Shown here: piece by piece, positions 7,078 to 13,207 of the stretch
Layout: each line of letters opens with the position of its first letter
Numbering within the stretch: the stretch's first letter is position 1
Source: Christensenella sp. UBA1214
Lineage (GTDB): Bacteria > Bacillota > Clostridia > Christensenellales > CAG-138
Assembly (NCBI GenBank): GCA_002309375.1
Contig: DBXK01000043.1
Coordinates: forward strand, 1 to 14,564
Reading direction: 5' to 3'
Length of the DNA stretch: 14,564 nt
Notes under the pieces: model-generated
The model's input: the letters and a program-made list of their open reading frames with translations, nothing else
What the model was told of the DNA's origin: nothing
Database searches by the model: none
Position numbers and translations under genes: made by a program

Positions 7078-7138
7078 GTTACTTTCTGCGAAAGTAACGC
7101 AAAAGCACTTTCGTCAGTCTTCGCCCGCCAAAAGTGCT
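7078..7138. repeat. Two hairpins in the leader of the mob gene
   Basis: A perfect 9-bp stem with a three-base loop lies at 7078-7098 (GTTACTTTC, TGC, GAAAGTAAC). It is followed by a second inverted repeat, AGCACTTT (7104-7111) with AAAGTGCT (7131-7138). Both lie just upstream of mob on the minus strand. They could control mob expression or belong to the transfer origin; neither has a clear T-run. Confidence 0.55.
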
Positions 7139-7168
7139 GTTGCGCCCTGCGGGGCCGTTTCGGTGCAT

Positions 7169-7210
7169 GGAGGGGGCGGAGGAGGATGAACTTCGCTCTC
7201 CGCTCCCTCC
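7169..7210. repeat. Imperfect inverted repeat upstream of mob
   Basis: A purine-rich arm at 7169-7184 pairs with a pyrimidine-rich arm at 7196-7210 (15 bp with one substitution and one bulge) around an 11-nt loop. It adds to the cluster of structures between mob and repA. The function is unknown. Confidence 0.45.
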
Positions 7211-7258
7211 CATAAACGGGTCCATGGGATAAACAAACCCTATCGCCTTGGTTCGTTT

Positions 7259-7402
7259 ACCGTCACCGTGACGATAAAAATAAGTTTATCGTCACGCCGA
7301 TTTACCCTTATTTCATAAAGGTTTTTCGGCCTTCAAGCCCCGCGCGTGACGATAAAATGCATAGTGTCTATTTTATCGTCACGACCGTCACGGACCGTCA
7401 CG
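7259..7402. other. Iteron-like repeat cluster, candidate oriT/replication origin
   Basis: The core GTGACG (or its complement CGTCAC) occurs seven times. It forms a 12-bp inverted repeat (7267-7278 with 7285-7296), a 14-bp inverted repeat (7345-7358 with 7370-7383) and two perfect tandem 10-mers GACCGTCACG (7383-7392 and 7393-7402). The last copy overlaps the repA stop codon. The loop of the 14-bp repeat contains ATAGTGTC followed by TATTTTATC, which resembles the nick region I remember for MobV transfer origins (TAGTGTG/TTA). Its place between a RepA-like ATPase and a MobV relaxase supports an origin function, but this is inference. Confidence 0.5.
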
Positions 7403-8528
7403 CCTTCATGTAAAGCAGCCGGATCCGCCTGCCTTCATGACTGCGCTGGGGAGTGCAGAGCACGCCGTATTCGGAGAGCAAACGGGAGACATTAACATTG
7501 AGCTTTCTGGAGAGGTGGTTCGGCGGAAGCTGACTCCCGATCCTCATCGCAAGCTCCGTTGCCGTCCCTTCCCACAGCGGCGCGTCCTCATTCACCAGCG
7601 CGGCCACGGCTTCGAGCAGGGGATCGGGCGGATCCTTCCACAGCTCGGTCTCCGTCTCGGTGAGGTCGAAGGTGCAGCTCTCATAACGGAAGAGCAGCTT
7701 GAATCTCAGATCCTGCTGATCGCGGCCTACCACGTCGAGCGTCGCCTCGGGGCTTGTCCGCTTCTCCTTGCGCAGGAGGACCGCGCCGTCAGCGGCTCCG
7801 AGCAAACCCGTCGTGCCGGAGATGGTATCGAACTTGTCCTCCGCGTCCTGCTTGCGGGTGTGGTGAACGATCATTATCGCGATGGGCATCGAATCCGTCA
7901 GCGCCTTGAGGCTCGCGATGATCTGATAATCGTTCGCGTAGCTGTACTTCTCGCTCTCGTCGCCGCGCACCTTCTGCAGGGTGTCGATGATGATAAGCCG
8001 AGTATCCGCGTGCTCCCGGATGAAGCCCTCGAGCTGCTGCATGAGACCGTTTTCCACCGACCTTGCCTGTGTAGCGAAATGGAAGTCGGGGGTGCCCTCG
8101 ACCCCGAACATGCGCGAGATGCGCCGCTGGAGCCTCGGACAATCGTCCTCGAGGGCGAGATAGAGCACCGAGCCCCGCTGCACGGGCATCCCCCAGAGCG
8201 GAGTCCCCGTCGCGATCGAGTAGCCTATCTGCGTCACAAGGAAGGATTTGCCGATCTTCGGCGAGCCCGCGATGAGGTAGGTGCCGGGGTAGAGGAAACC
8301 CTCGATAATCGGCAGGCGGGGCACGAACGCCGTATCGAGCAGGTCCTGCATCGTATGCGTCTCGATGTACCGCGGATCGAGCTTGCGCGGGTCCACGAAA
8401 ATTTCTTCCTCGCCGGTATTGCAAAAATCCCCGAGTTCTGCTATAATATCAGCAGTGCTAAGTGGTGACTGCTTCGTGTCTGCGGCAACAGATACGGCTC
8501 CGGCAGTCATCTTTTCTTTTGCTTCCAT
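7398..8528 (-). CDS. RepA-like RecA-fold ATPase (AAA_25 type helicase/replication protein)
   Basis: A 376-residue ATPase of the RepA/DnaB-like RecA fold (AAA_25 type), the kind found in replication modules of plasmids and integrative elements. Walker A is GSPKIGKS (residues 88-95) and Walker B LIIID (178-182). Between them, SVLYLALEDDCPRLQRRI (about 120-137) is the typical AAA_25 strand with its acidic pair, and IMIVHHTRK (218-226) is the sensor-like segment seen in RepA proteins. The C-terminal 90 residues resemble a winged-helix domain. An AGGAGG site seven bases before the ATG at 8528 supports this start, which overlaps the upstream gene by 22 bases. It probably unwinds or loads at the nearby repeats; this role is inferred. 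Confidence 0.82.
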   Translation of the reverse strand: MEAKEKMTAGAVSVAADTKQSPLSTADIIAELGDFCNTGEEEIFVDPRKLDPRYIETHTMQDLLDTAFVPRLPIIEGFLYPGTYLIAGSPKIGKSFLVTQIGYSIATGTPLWGMPVQRGSVLYLALEDDCPRLQRRISRMFGVEGTPDFHFATQARSVENGLMQQLEGFIREHADTRLIIIDTLQKVRGDESEKYSYANDYQIIASLKALTDSMPIAIMIVHHTRKQDAEDKFDTISGTTGLLGAADGAVLLRKEKRTSPEATLDVVGRDQQDLRFKLLFRYESCTFDLTETETELWKDPPDPLLEAVAALVNEDAPLWEGTATELAMRIGSQLPPNHLSRKLNVNVSRLLSEYGVLCTPQRSHEGRRIRLLYMKA

Positions 8529-8851
8529 GTCGATTCCTCCTGTAAGCCCTTCAGCGTTACGGTCATGAGCCGGATCGTTTCGAGAAGATCGGGGCTCACG
8601 TTTTCGCCCGTCCCGATGCGCTGCAGCTCCCCGAGCACTTCCTCGTGAAGATGCTTCATCGCGATGTAAACGCGGGGGCTGCCCTTGACCGTGATCTCGC
8701 GGTTCATGCAGCGGCGGTAGCAGTACTCCTGCTTGGGGAGCCCGGAGATCGCCACGGCGCGGTTCAGCTCCACGGCCTCCTCGGGCGAAACGCGGAACAC
8801 CACCGACTTCGAGCGGAAACGGTTATGCTTGTCAAGATTCTTCTGCGACAT
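8507..8851 (-). CDS. MobC-like ribbon-helix-helix mobilization accessory protein
   Basis: A 114-residue basic protein. Residues about 10-45 (RSKSVVFRVSPEEAVELNRAVAISGL) look like a ribbon-helix-helix DNA-binding domain, and the pattern of a following aromatic-rich helix and ITVKGSPRVYIAMK is what I associate with MobC-like relaxosome proteins of Firmicutes. Such proteins bind oriT and help the relaxase. The ATG at 8851 has AAGGAGG nine bases ahead and overlaps the integrase stop by 20 bases; the longer upstream frame is basic junk inside the integrase gene. It also overlaps repA by 22 bases. The alternative is a copy-number or transcriptional regulator of the same fold. Confidence 0.62.
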   Translation of the reverse strand: MSQKNLDKHNRFRSKSVVFRVSPEEAVELNRAVAISGLPKQEYCYRRCMNREITVKGSPRVYIAMKHLHEEVLGELQRIGTGENVSPDLLETIRLMTVTLKGLQEESTWKQKKR

Positions 8852-9926
8852 ACGTATTTGCCTCCTTTGCGGCGTCGAGCCTGTCCGCCATTTCCGTCTG
8901 CTTCGACGGGAACATGTGGGCATAGCGATAGGTGATGTCGATGCTCTCGTGGCCGACGCGGTTCGCGATCGCGACCGCCGAGAAGCCCATGTCGATGAGG
9001 AGCGAAACGTGGCTGTGGCGAAGATCGTGTATGCGTATCTTCTTCACCCCGGCGGCCTCGGCCCCGCGCTTCATCTCGTGATCCAGGAACCTCCGCGTGA
9101 AGGGGAAGAGCCTGTCGTCCGGTTCCAGATCGTAGAGGCGCGAGGTGTAGTCCCGCATCTCCTCGCAGAGGAATTTCGGCATCTTGACCGTGCGGTTGCT
9201 CTTCTTGGTCTTCGGCGTGGTGATGACGTCCCTGCCCTTTATACGCTGATACGATTTGCTGATACTCACGGTGCCCTTTTTGAAATCGAGATCCGCGAGC
9301 GTCAGCGCCAGCAGCTCGCCCACGCGGATGCCGCACCAGTAGAGCATTTCAAAGGCGTAGTATGCCAGGGGCTTGTCCATTATGGCCTCGGCGAATTTGA
9401 GGTATTCCTCCTTCTCCCAGAAATCCATCTCGCCCGATTCCTTTTCGCCCATGCTCCCCGCGAGCGCGGCGGGATTCTTGGAGAGCCCGTAATGCTTTAC
9501 GGCGTGGTTCAGCATGGCGCTGAGCTGGTTGTGGATGGTCTTGAGGTAGGTCTGGGAATAGGGCTTTCCCTTTTCGTCGCGGTAGCCGATCATCACGTTC
9601 TGCCACTGCATGACGTCCCTTGTGGTGATGTCGCAGAGCTTCTTGTGCCCGAAATAGGGCAGGAGCTTCTGCTTGATGAGGTACTCCTTCGAGAGCCAGG
9701 TGTGCTCCTTGAGCTTGGGGCGGATGTCCCGCTCGTAAAGATGCAGATACTCCTCGAAGGTCATGTTGGTATCGGCGCAGGTTTCGAGCAGGAACCTGCG
9801 CTCCCACTCCAGCGCCTCGCGCTTGAGTTCGAACCCGCGCTTGCACTTCTTTTTGTGCTCGCCGGTCCAGTCGGTATATCTGGTCCAGACATACCATGTT
9901 CCGTTTTTGTCTTTATAGACTCCCAT
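8832..9926 (-). CDS. int: Tyrosine recombinase (integrase) of a mobile element
   Basis: A 364-residue phage/Tn916-type integrase that would excise and insert the element at attachment sites. The N-terminus (residues about 1-50, MGVYKDKNGTWYVWTRYTD onward) is the AP2-like arm-binding domain, about 55-150 is the SAM-like core-binding domain, and the rest is catalytic. The catalytic set is complete: R201 (GIRVGELLAL), a lysine in PKTKKSNR (about 239-242), H300 and R303 (HDLRH), H326 (VGHES) and nucleophile Y335 (YRYAHM). GGAGG lies seven bases before the ATG, and the stop of the excisionase gene overlaps it as TAATG. Nothing suggests inactivation. Confidence 0.93.
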   Translation of the reverse strand: MGVYKDKNGTWYVWTRYTDWTGEHKKKCKRGFELKREALEWERRFLLETCADTNMTFEEYLHLYERDIRPKLKEHTWLSKEYLIKQKLLPYFGHKKLCDITTRDVMQWQNVMIGYRDEKGKPYSQTYLKTIHNQLSAMLNHAVKHYGLSKNPAALAGSMGEKESGEMDFWEKEEYLKFAEAIMDKPLAYYAFEMLYWCGIRVGELLALTLADLDFKKGTVSISKSYQRIKGRDVITTPKTKKSNRTVKMPKFLCEEMRDYTSRLYDLEPDDRLFPFTRRFLDHEMKRGAEAAGVKKIRIHDLRHSHVSLLIDMGFSAVAIANRVGHESIDITYRYAHMFPSKQTEMADRLDAAKEANTYVAEES

Positions 9927-10117
9927 TATTTGTCCTCCTTCTTTTCATCGTAGAATCTCTTGTAAAAGTACGGTCTGCTCACACGTCCTGCCAACGTGAT
10001 GTAGCCTTTCCTTCTGAGCTCGGCGTTCAGCTGCCTGATGATCTTGTAACCATAGGAGTCCGAAATATCGAGCTCTTGCGCGATCTGCTTCGCGTTGATG
10101 AATTTATCGTTGTTCAT
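9926..10117 (-). CDS. xis: Small helix-turn-helix protein, probable excisionase
   Basis: A 63-residue protein. Residues about 5-45 (INAKQIAQELDISDSYGYKIIRQLNAEL) form a helix-turn-helix of the kind seen in recombination directionality factors, followed by GYITLAGRVSRPYFYKRFY, a segment common in small excisionase-like proteins next to integrases in Firmicutes. It is directly upstream of int with a stop/start overlap (TAATG), the classical xis-int order. A very good AAAGGAGGT site lies six bases before the ATG. It probably bends DNA at the attachment sites and turns integration into excision. The family is inferred from size, fold and position. Confidence 0.75.
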   Translation of the reverse strand: MNNDKFINAKQIAQELDISDSYGYKIIRQLNAELRRKGYITLAGRVSRPYFYKRFYDEKKEDK

Positions 10118-10142
10118 ATCCTCACCTCCTTTCTTTTTTCGG

Positions 10143-10148
10143 ATTATA
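10143..10148 (-). promoter_or_regulatory. -10 box of the xis-int operon promoter
   Basis: A perfect minus-strand TATAAT lies 25 bases before the xis ATG. The -35 region at the right distance (TTCTCT, 10171-10166) is weak. A small inverted repeat TGACA/TGTCA at 10172-10186 just upstream could bind a regulator, so the promoter may need activation or be repressed. Confidence 0.5.
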
Positions 10149-10385
10149 GCCTGCGCTGCCGCGGAAGAGAATGACAGAAATTGTCAGGTTGAAAAACCCT
10201 GTAAGTAAAAGAACTTTTTGCTTTTGAGAGCTCTGAAAACCGCCGAAAACGGCCAAAAACCTGCCAATTTGAGTCAGGTTGCCCGAAAATATATTTTGCG
10301 GGTTCTTCTCGGATCAACTCATCCTTTGCATCCCTTCCGGCGATCCGGTGTGGGTATCATACACTTTTTCAAACAATCTTTCAGT

Positions 10386-10514
10386 CACCCCCGTGGGTGC
10401 CCGAATAATTGAGTGTTTTTGTCAATATATGGTGGCGGCAGCCATAAAACACACAATATATTGTAAATAAGTGCTGAAAACAGGCTCTGAAACGGGCACC
10501 CACGGGGGTGCCCG
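10386..10514. repeat. Hairpin-bounded module 1
   Basis: The left hairpin starts at 10386 and the right hairpin occupies 10493-10514. The 18 bases CACCCCCGTGGGTGCCCG at 10386-10403 are repeated as a perfect inverted copy at 10493-10510, enclosing 89 bases. The right hairpin has a perfect 9-bp stem (CGGGCACCC/GGGTGCCCG) and an ACGG loop. The interior holds ACAATATATTGT and CAATATATGGTGGCGGC. A motif ATCATACACT lies 20 bases before it (10356-10365). Confidence 0.6.
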
Positions 10515-10589
10515 AATCGAAAAAATATATTTTTCAAAAAAGGCGCCCGATCCGCTCGGTCTCTTGCTGCCGTATGCGGCTTGGAAGGT

Positions 10590-10642
10590 CGATGCCGGAT
10601 ACCGTTATAACTAAATTGTTATGGGGCATCTGCCTGCATCCG
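10590..10642 (+). repeat. 53-bp direct repeat, copy 1
   Basis: Identical to copy 2 at 47 of 53 positions by eye, exactly 590 bases upstream of it. It contains ATAAC, TAAATT, GTTAT and flanking GATGCC/GGCATC. The arms-around-six-bases layout resembles the core of a tyrosine-recombinase site; this is only a resemblance. Confidence 0.7.
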
Positions 10643-10695
10643 CAGCCTTCACTAAAGCTTTCTCACGCATCATACACTATTTTTGCTCCAAAATC

Positions 10696-10826
10696 GGCAA
10701 CCCACGGGGGTTGCCAAAATTTCGGCCTCAAATCGCAATATGTAGTCGCAAGCATATTGCCGACCACCATATGTTGATTTTTAGGCCCAAAATGTGATAA
10801 AAAACGTGCAACCCCCGTGGGTTGCA
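10696..10826. repeat. Hairpin-bounded module 2
   Basis: The left hairpin is GGCAACCC, ACGG, GGGTTGCC (10696-10715). The right one is TGCAACCC, CCGT, GGGTTGCA (10807-10826). Eighteen bases (10697-10714) recur as a perfect inverted copy at 10808-10825, enclosing about 91 bases. The layout matches module 1, with stems changed at paired positions. The interior has GCAATATG/CATATTGC and a near-exact inverse of module 1's GGTGGCGGC segment (10759-10776). ATCATACACT precedes it at 10669-10678. Confidence 0.6.
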
Positions 10827-11179
10827 TATATTATTAAATATATTTTCGTTATTGAGCCCTTTTCTTCCCTCTCCCGGGCCTTGGCCCGCATATCCTCTCG
10901 GATCCCCGCATTCCTATGCCGGGCCGCCCAATGCCGTGACGCGTTCAAGGCGGAAGTTTCGTTGGATGTCGGTTCGGGAAGCGATATTCGGTTGTCAAAA
11001 TGCGCGGGGGTTCGGTTCAGCCCTTCACTTACTTGGCAAAAAACAGGCCCAAAAGTAGCATTGATTTTTCTTCAGTAAAAAATATACTTTTTGCCGTACG
11101 TTGCCGCTTTTGATTTTCTCAGCGTTTTGCTTGTTTTTTCTCATAAGCCGCTTATCCTTGTTTTTCGATCAAATAAGCC

Positions 11180-11232
11180 CGATGCCAGATACCGGTATAA
11201 CAAATTTGTTATGGGCCATCTGCCTGCTTCCG
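11180..11232 (+). repeat. 53-bp direct repeat, copy 2
   Basis: Second copy of the repeat at 10590-10642. Its centre is a perfect 16-bp palindrome ATAACAAATTTGTTAT (about 11197-11212). Differences from copy 1 fall mainly in and around the six central bases and single flanking positions. It lies 140 bases before the XRE promoter. Confidence 0.7.
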
Positions 11233-11371
11233 ATCATTGGCCTCTACGGTCGAAAAAGTCCCTCTATAGTTCTATGGCAAAAAAATCAGGGGGGTGTAAC
11301 CCCAAAAAATTATTTTTGGGAAATATATTTTCCGGGGGCGACCGATCAAAGCCTCTATGCGCCTGTCGGGC

Positions 11372-11400
11372 TTGCCTGCACTTAACAAATATGCTATAGT
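11372..11400 (+). promoter_or_regulatory. Promoter of the XRE regulator gene
   Basis: TTGCCT (11372-11377) and TATAGT (11395-11400) are separated by 17 bases. The start point would be near 11407, about 23 bases before the ATG at 11430. Confidence 0.65.
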
Positions 11401-11429
11401 AGGCCCATCAAGCATGAAGGAGCTTTGGT

Positions 11430-11921
11430 ATGGCGATAGGGCAAAGGATCAGGTTTTTCCGCATGAAAAACGGCATGAGCATGAAGTATCTCGGGGTGAA
11501 GGCGGGCTTCGGCGAAGCTACGGCCGATTCGCGCATAGCGCAGTATGAGACGGGGCTGCGTGTGCCCAAGGACGAGCTCACGGAGAAGCTCGCGGGCTGC
11601 CTGGGCGTTTCACCTAACGCGCTCACGGTGCCCGATATCGACTCGCTCATAGGTCTCATGCACACTCTGTTCGCACTGGAGGACGGCTGCGGGCTCACCG
11701 TGGAGTTGAACGGCGGCGAACCCCAACTGCGCTTTCAAAGCGAGGGGATGGGGGCGGAGCTCGTCCCGCTGCTGCGCGAGTGGGCGGAGCAGAAGCAGAA
11801 GCTCGATTCGGGAGCGATGAGCCGCGACGAATACGACGAATGGCGTTACCGGTATCCGCTTTACGGGAAGCGCTTCCGCAAAATGAGTCCCGCTATTGAC
11901 ATTGACCTTCCGGTCGACTGA
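11430..11921 (+). CDS. XRE-family helix-turn-helix transcriptional regulator
   Basis: A 163-residue DNA-binding regulator. Residues about 4-60 form a Cro/CI-type helix-turn-helix (IGQRIRFFRMKNGMSMKYLG, then DSRIAQYETGLRVPKDEL), followed by the segment LGVSPNALTVPDIDSLIGLMHTLFALED, which I associate with a common Clostridial group of these regulators. The remainder (about 85-163) would be the sensing or dimerisation part and ends in EWRYRYPLYG. AGGAG lies seven bases before the ATG. It has its own promoter and terminator and is read away from the integrase operon across the repeat-rich region. It could control that operon, but it might equally be a chromosomal gene next to the element. Confidence 0.85.
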   Translation: MAIGQRIRFFRMKNGMSMKYLGVKAGFGEATADSRIAQYETGLRVPKDELTEKLAGCLGVSPNALTVPDIDSLIGLMHTLFALEDGCGLTVELNGGEPQLRFQSEGMGAELVPLLREWAEQKQKLDSGAMSRDEYDEWRYRYPLYGKRFRKMSPAIDIDLPVD

Positions 11922-11944
11922 TATTCGGTTTTCAAGGTACGAAA

Positions 11945-11979
11945 AAAGCCCCCAACTGCTCGCAGCAGCCGGGGGCTTT
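11945..11979 (+). terminator. Terminator after the XRE gene
   Basis: AAAGCCCCC (11945-11953) pairs with GGGGGCTTT (11971-11979), with an inner CTGC/GCAG stem. It lies 24 bases after the stop. The A-tract on the left arm would let it work in both directions. Confidence 0.75.
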
Positions 11980-12026
11980 CAATACGTTTGCCGGGAGGGG
12001 AAAAACCTTCCCGTAAGCCATTTGCC

Positions 12027-12047
12027 GGACCGAAAAACGGTCCTTTA
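12027..12047 (+). terminator. Small hairpin with short T-run
   Basis: GGACCG, AAAAA, CGGTCC (12027-12043) is followed by TTTAT. It may be a back-up terminator or a remnant in the gap between the converging XRE and GMP synthase genes. Confidence 0.35.
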
Positions 12048-12092
12048 TGCACAGGCGACATCAATATGCAATCAAATCGGGTTTTGGCCTAT

Positions 12093-12121
12093 AAAAAACC
12101 CAGTGTTTACAAGGCTTTTTT
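12093..12121 (-). terminator. Possible terminator of the GMP synthase gene
   Basis: On the minus strand AAAAAAGCC and GGGTTTTTT face each other with one mismatch around a 10-nt loop, ending in a T-run, 13 bases after the stop. The GC part of the stem is short, so the call is moderate. Confidence 0.45.
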
Positions 12122-12133
12122 AAGGCCGTGTCA

Positions 12134-13117
12134 TCATTCCCACTCGATCGTTCCGGTGGGCTTGGGCGTGAGGTCATAGAGCACGCGGTTGACGCCTTTG
12201 ACCTCGTGGGTGATGCGGTCGGTGATCTTTTGGAGCAATTCGAAGGGAACGTCCTCGACGGTGGCGGTCATGGCGTCGCGGGTGTTGACGGCGCGGAGGA
12301 TGACGGGCCATTCGTCGCAGCGTTTTCCCTCTTTGATGCCGACAGACTTGAAATCGGGAACGATCGTGAAATACTGCCAGACCTTTCCGGCGAGGCCTGC
12401 CTTATCGAACTCCTCGCGGAGGATCGCGTCGCTTTCGCGAACGGCTTCGAGCCTGTCGCGGGTGATCGCGCCGAGGCACCTTACGCCGAGGCCGGGGCCG
12501 GGGAAGGGCTGACGGTAGACCATGTTGTCCGGAAGGCCGAGAGCCTTGCCGACGACGCGGACTTCGTCCTTGAAGAGGATGCGGACGGGCTCGACGAGCT
12601 CGAATTTAAGATCCTCGGGAAGGCCGCCGGCGTTGTGATGCGCCTTGATGCCCTTTTCGCTTTCGATGATGTCGGGCCAGATCGTACCCTGCGCAAGGAA
12701 GCTGACGCCCTCGAGCTTGCGGGCTTCCTCGGCGAAAACTTCGATGAATTCGCCGCCGATGATCTTGCGCTTCGTTTCCGGGTCGGAAACGCCGGCGAGC
12801 TTGTCGAGGAAGCGATCGACGGCGTCGACGTAGATCAGGTTCGCGTCCATCTCGCCCTTGAAAACGCGGATGACCTGCTCGGGTTCGCCCTTGCGGAGCA
12901 GACCGTGGTTGACGTGCACGCAGACGAGCTGCTTGCCGATCGCGCGGATCAAAAGCGCAGCGACGACGGAGGAATCCACGCCGCCGGAGAGCGCGAGAAG
13001 GACCTTCCTATCGCCGACCTGTGCGCGGATATCCGCAATCGACTCTTCGATGAATTTTTCCGCGAGGGCGGGGGTGGTGATGCGCTGCATCGATTCGGGC
13101 CTTGTGAGAATGGGCAT
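12134..13117 (-). CDS. guaA: GMP synthase, ATP-pyrophosphatase (synthetase) subunit
   Basis: A 327-residue enzyme that activates XMP with ATP and aminates it to GMP in purine synthesis. The ATP-PPase P-loop LSGGVDSS is at residues 43-50. Other family hallmarks are HVNHGLLRKGE, FLAQGTIWPDIIES, HHNAGGLPE, PFPGPGLGVRCLG and the dimerisation domain ending YDLTPKPTGTIEWE, the normal C-terminus. The usual N-terminal glutamine amidotransferase domain is absent, and the gene beyond its start is an unrelated peptidase. So this is a separate synthetase subunit, as in two-subunit GMP synthases (about 310 residues), or an ammonia-dependent form. The start at 13117 has AAGGT eight bases ahead; the ATG at 13090 is an alternative. 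Confidence 0.93.
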   Translation of the reverse strand: MPILTRPESMQRITTPALAEKFIEESIADIRAQVGDRKVLLALSGGVDSSVVAALLIRAIGKQLVCVHVNHGLLRKGEPEQVIRVFKGEMDANLIYVDAVDRFLDKLAGVSDPETKRKIIGGEFIEVFAEEARKLEGVSFLAQGTIWPDIIESEKGIKAHHNAGGLPEDLKFELVEPVRILFKDEVRVVGKALGLPDNMVYRQPFPGPGLGVRCLGAITRDRLEAVRESDAILREEFDKAGLAGKVWQYFTIVPDFKSVGIKEGKRCDEWPVILRAVNTRDAMTATVEDVPFELLQKITDRITHEVKGVNRVLYDLTPKPTGTIEWE

Positions 13118-13129
13118 TTTGCTGACCTT

Positions 13130-13152
13130 GCCTCCCGCTTTGCCAGGGAGGC
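13130..13152 (-). promoter_or_regulatory. Hairpin in the guaA leader
   Basis: GCCTCCC (13130-13136) pairs with GGGAGGC (13146-13152) around nine bases. On the minus strand its second arm contains GGGAGG, a possible ribosome binding site 13 bases before the guaA ATG, so folding could hide it. It may equally be an intergenic repeat copy. Confidence 0.35.
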
Positions 13153-13207
13153 GCTTCCTTTCGTTTGAATTTTGAATATCTTGGATCCGCCGGTGCGGAA
13201 GCTTTTT

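Larger units (their letters stand above)
10118..11429. other. 1.3-kb non-coding, repeat-rich region
   Basis: Apart from the two flanking promoters, no frame here shows a ribosome binding site with protein-like sequence. The region is AT-rich with islands of GC-rich hairpins. It holds two hairpin-bounded modules, two 53-bp direct repeats, several AT palindromes (10286-10297, 10453-10464, 10521-10534, 10836-10845, 11321-11330) and stems such as GCAATATG/CATATTGC (10735-10760) and CCCAAAAA/TTTTTGGG (11301-11320). It separates the element's integration genes from the XRE regulator. It may hold the element end and attachment site, regulatory sites or a structured RNA. Confidence 0.7.

Noticed and set aside
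7437..8468. Long plus-strand open frame of 343 codons opposite repA.
   Set aside because: It is the mirror of a high-GC coding gene; the minus strand has Walker motifs and a good ribosome binding site.
10386..10826. CRISPR array suspected from the recurring CCCACGGGGG hairpins.
   Set aside because: Only four copies, alternating in orientation, with irregular spacing (about 90-210 bases) and no cas genes; spacers are not of uniform length.
10781..11074. Minus-strand frame open for 96 codons between stops, with a protein-like charged stretch (about REDMRAKAREREEKG).
   Set aside because: It has no start codon with a ribosome binding site, its end runs through hairpin module 2, and the other strand is open over the same GC-rich block, so it looks like chance or a decayed remnant.
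10794..11078. Plus-strand open frames in two phases across the GC-rich block 10860-11010.
   Set aside because: No Shine-Dalgarno site, unusual composition, and two frames open at once over the same bases; no family recognised.
4484..11392. ACTTAACAA shared between 4484 region and 11379 region as possible direct-repeat ends of the element.
   Set aside because: Nine AT-rich bases inside two predicted promoter regions is too short and too easily met by chance to define attL/attR.
12128..13168. Long plus-strand open frame of 346 codons opposite guaA.
   Set aside because: It is a shadow of the clearly conserved GMP synthase gene, with repetitive acidic composition typical of antisense high-GC frames.
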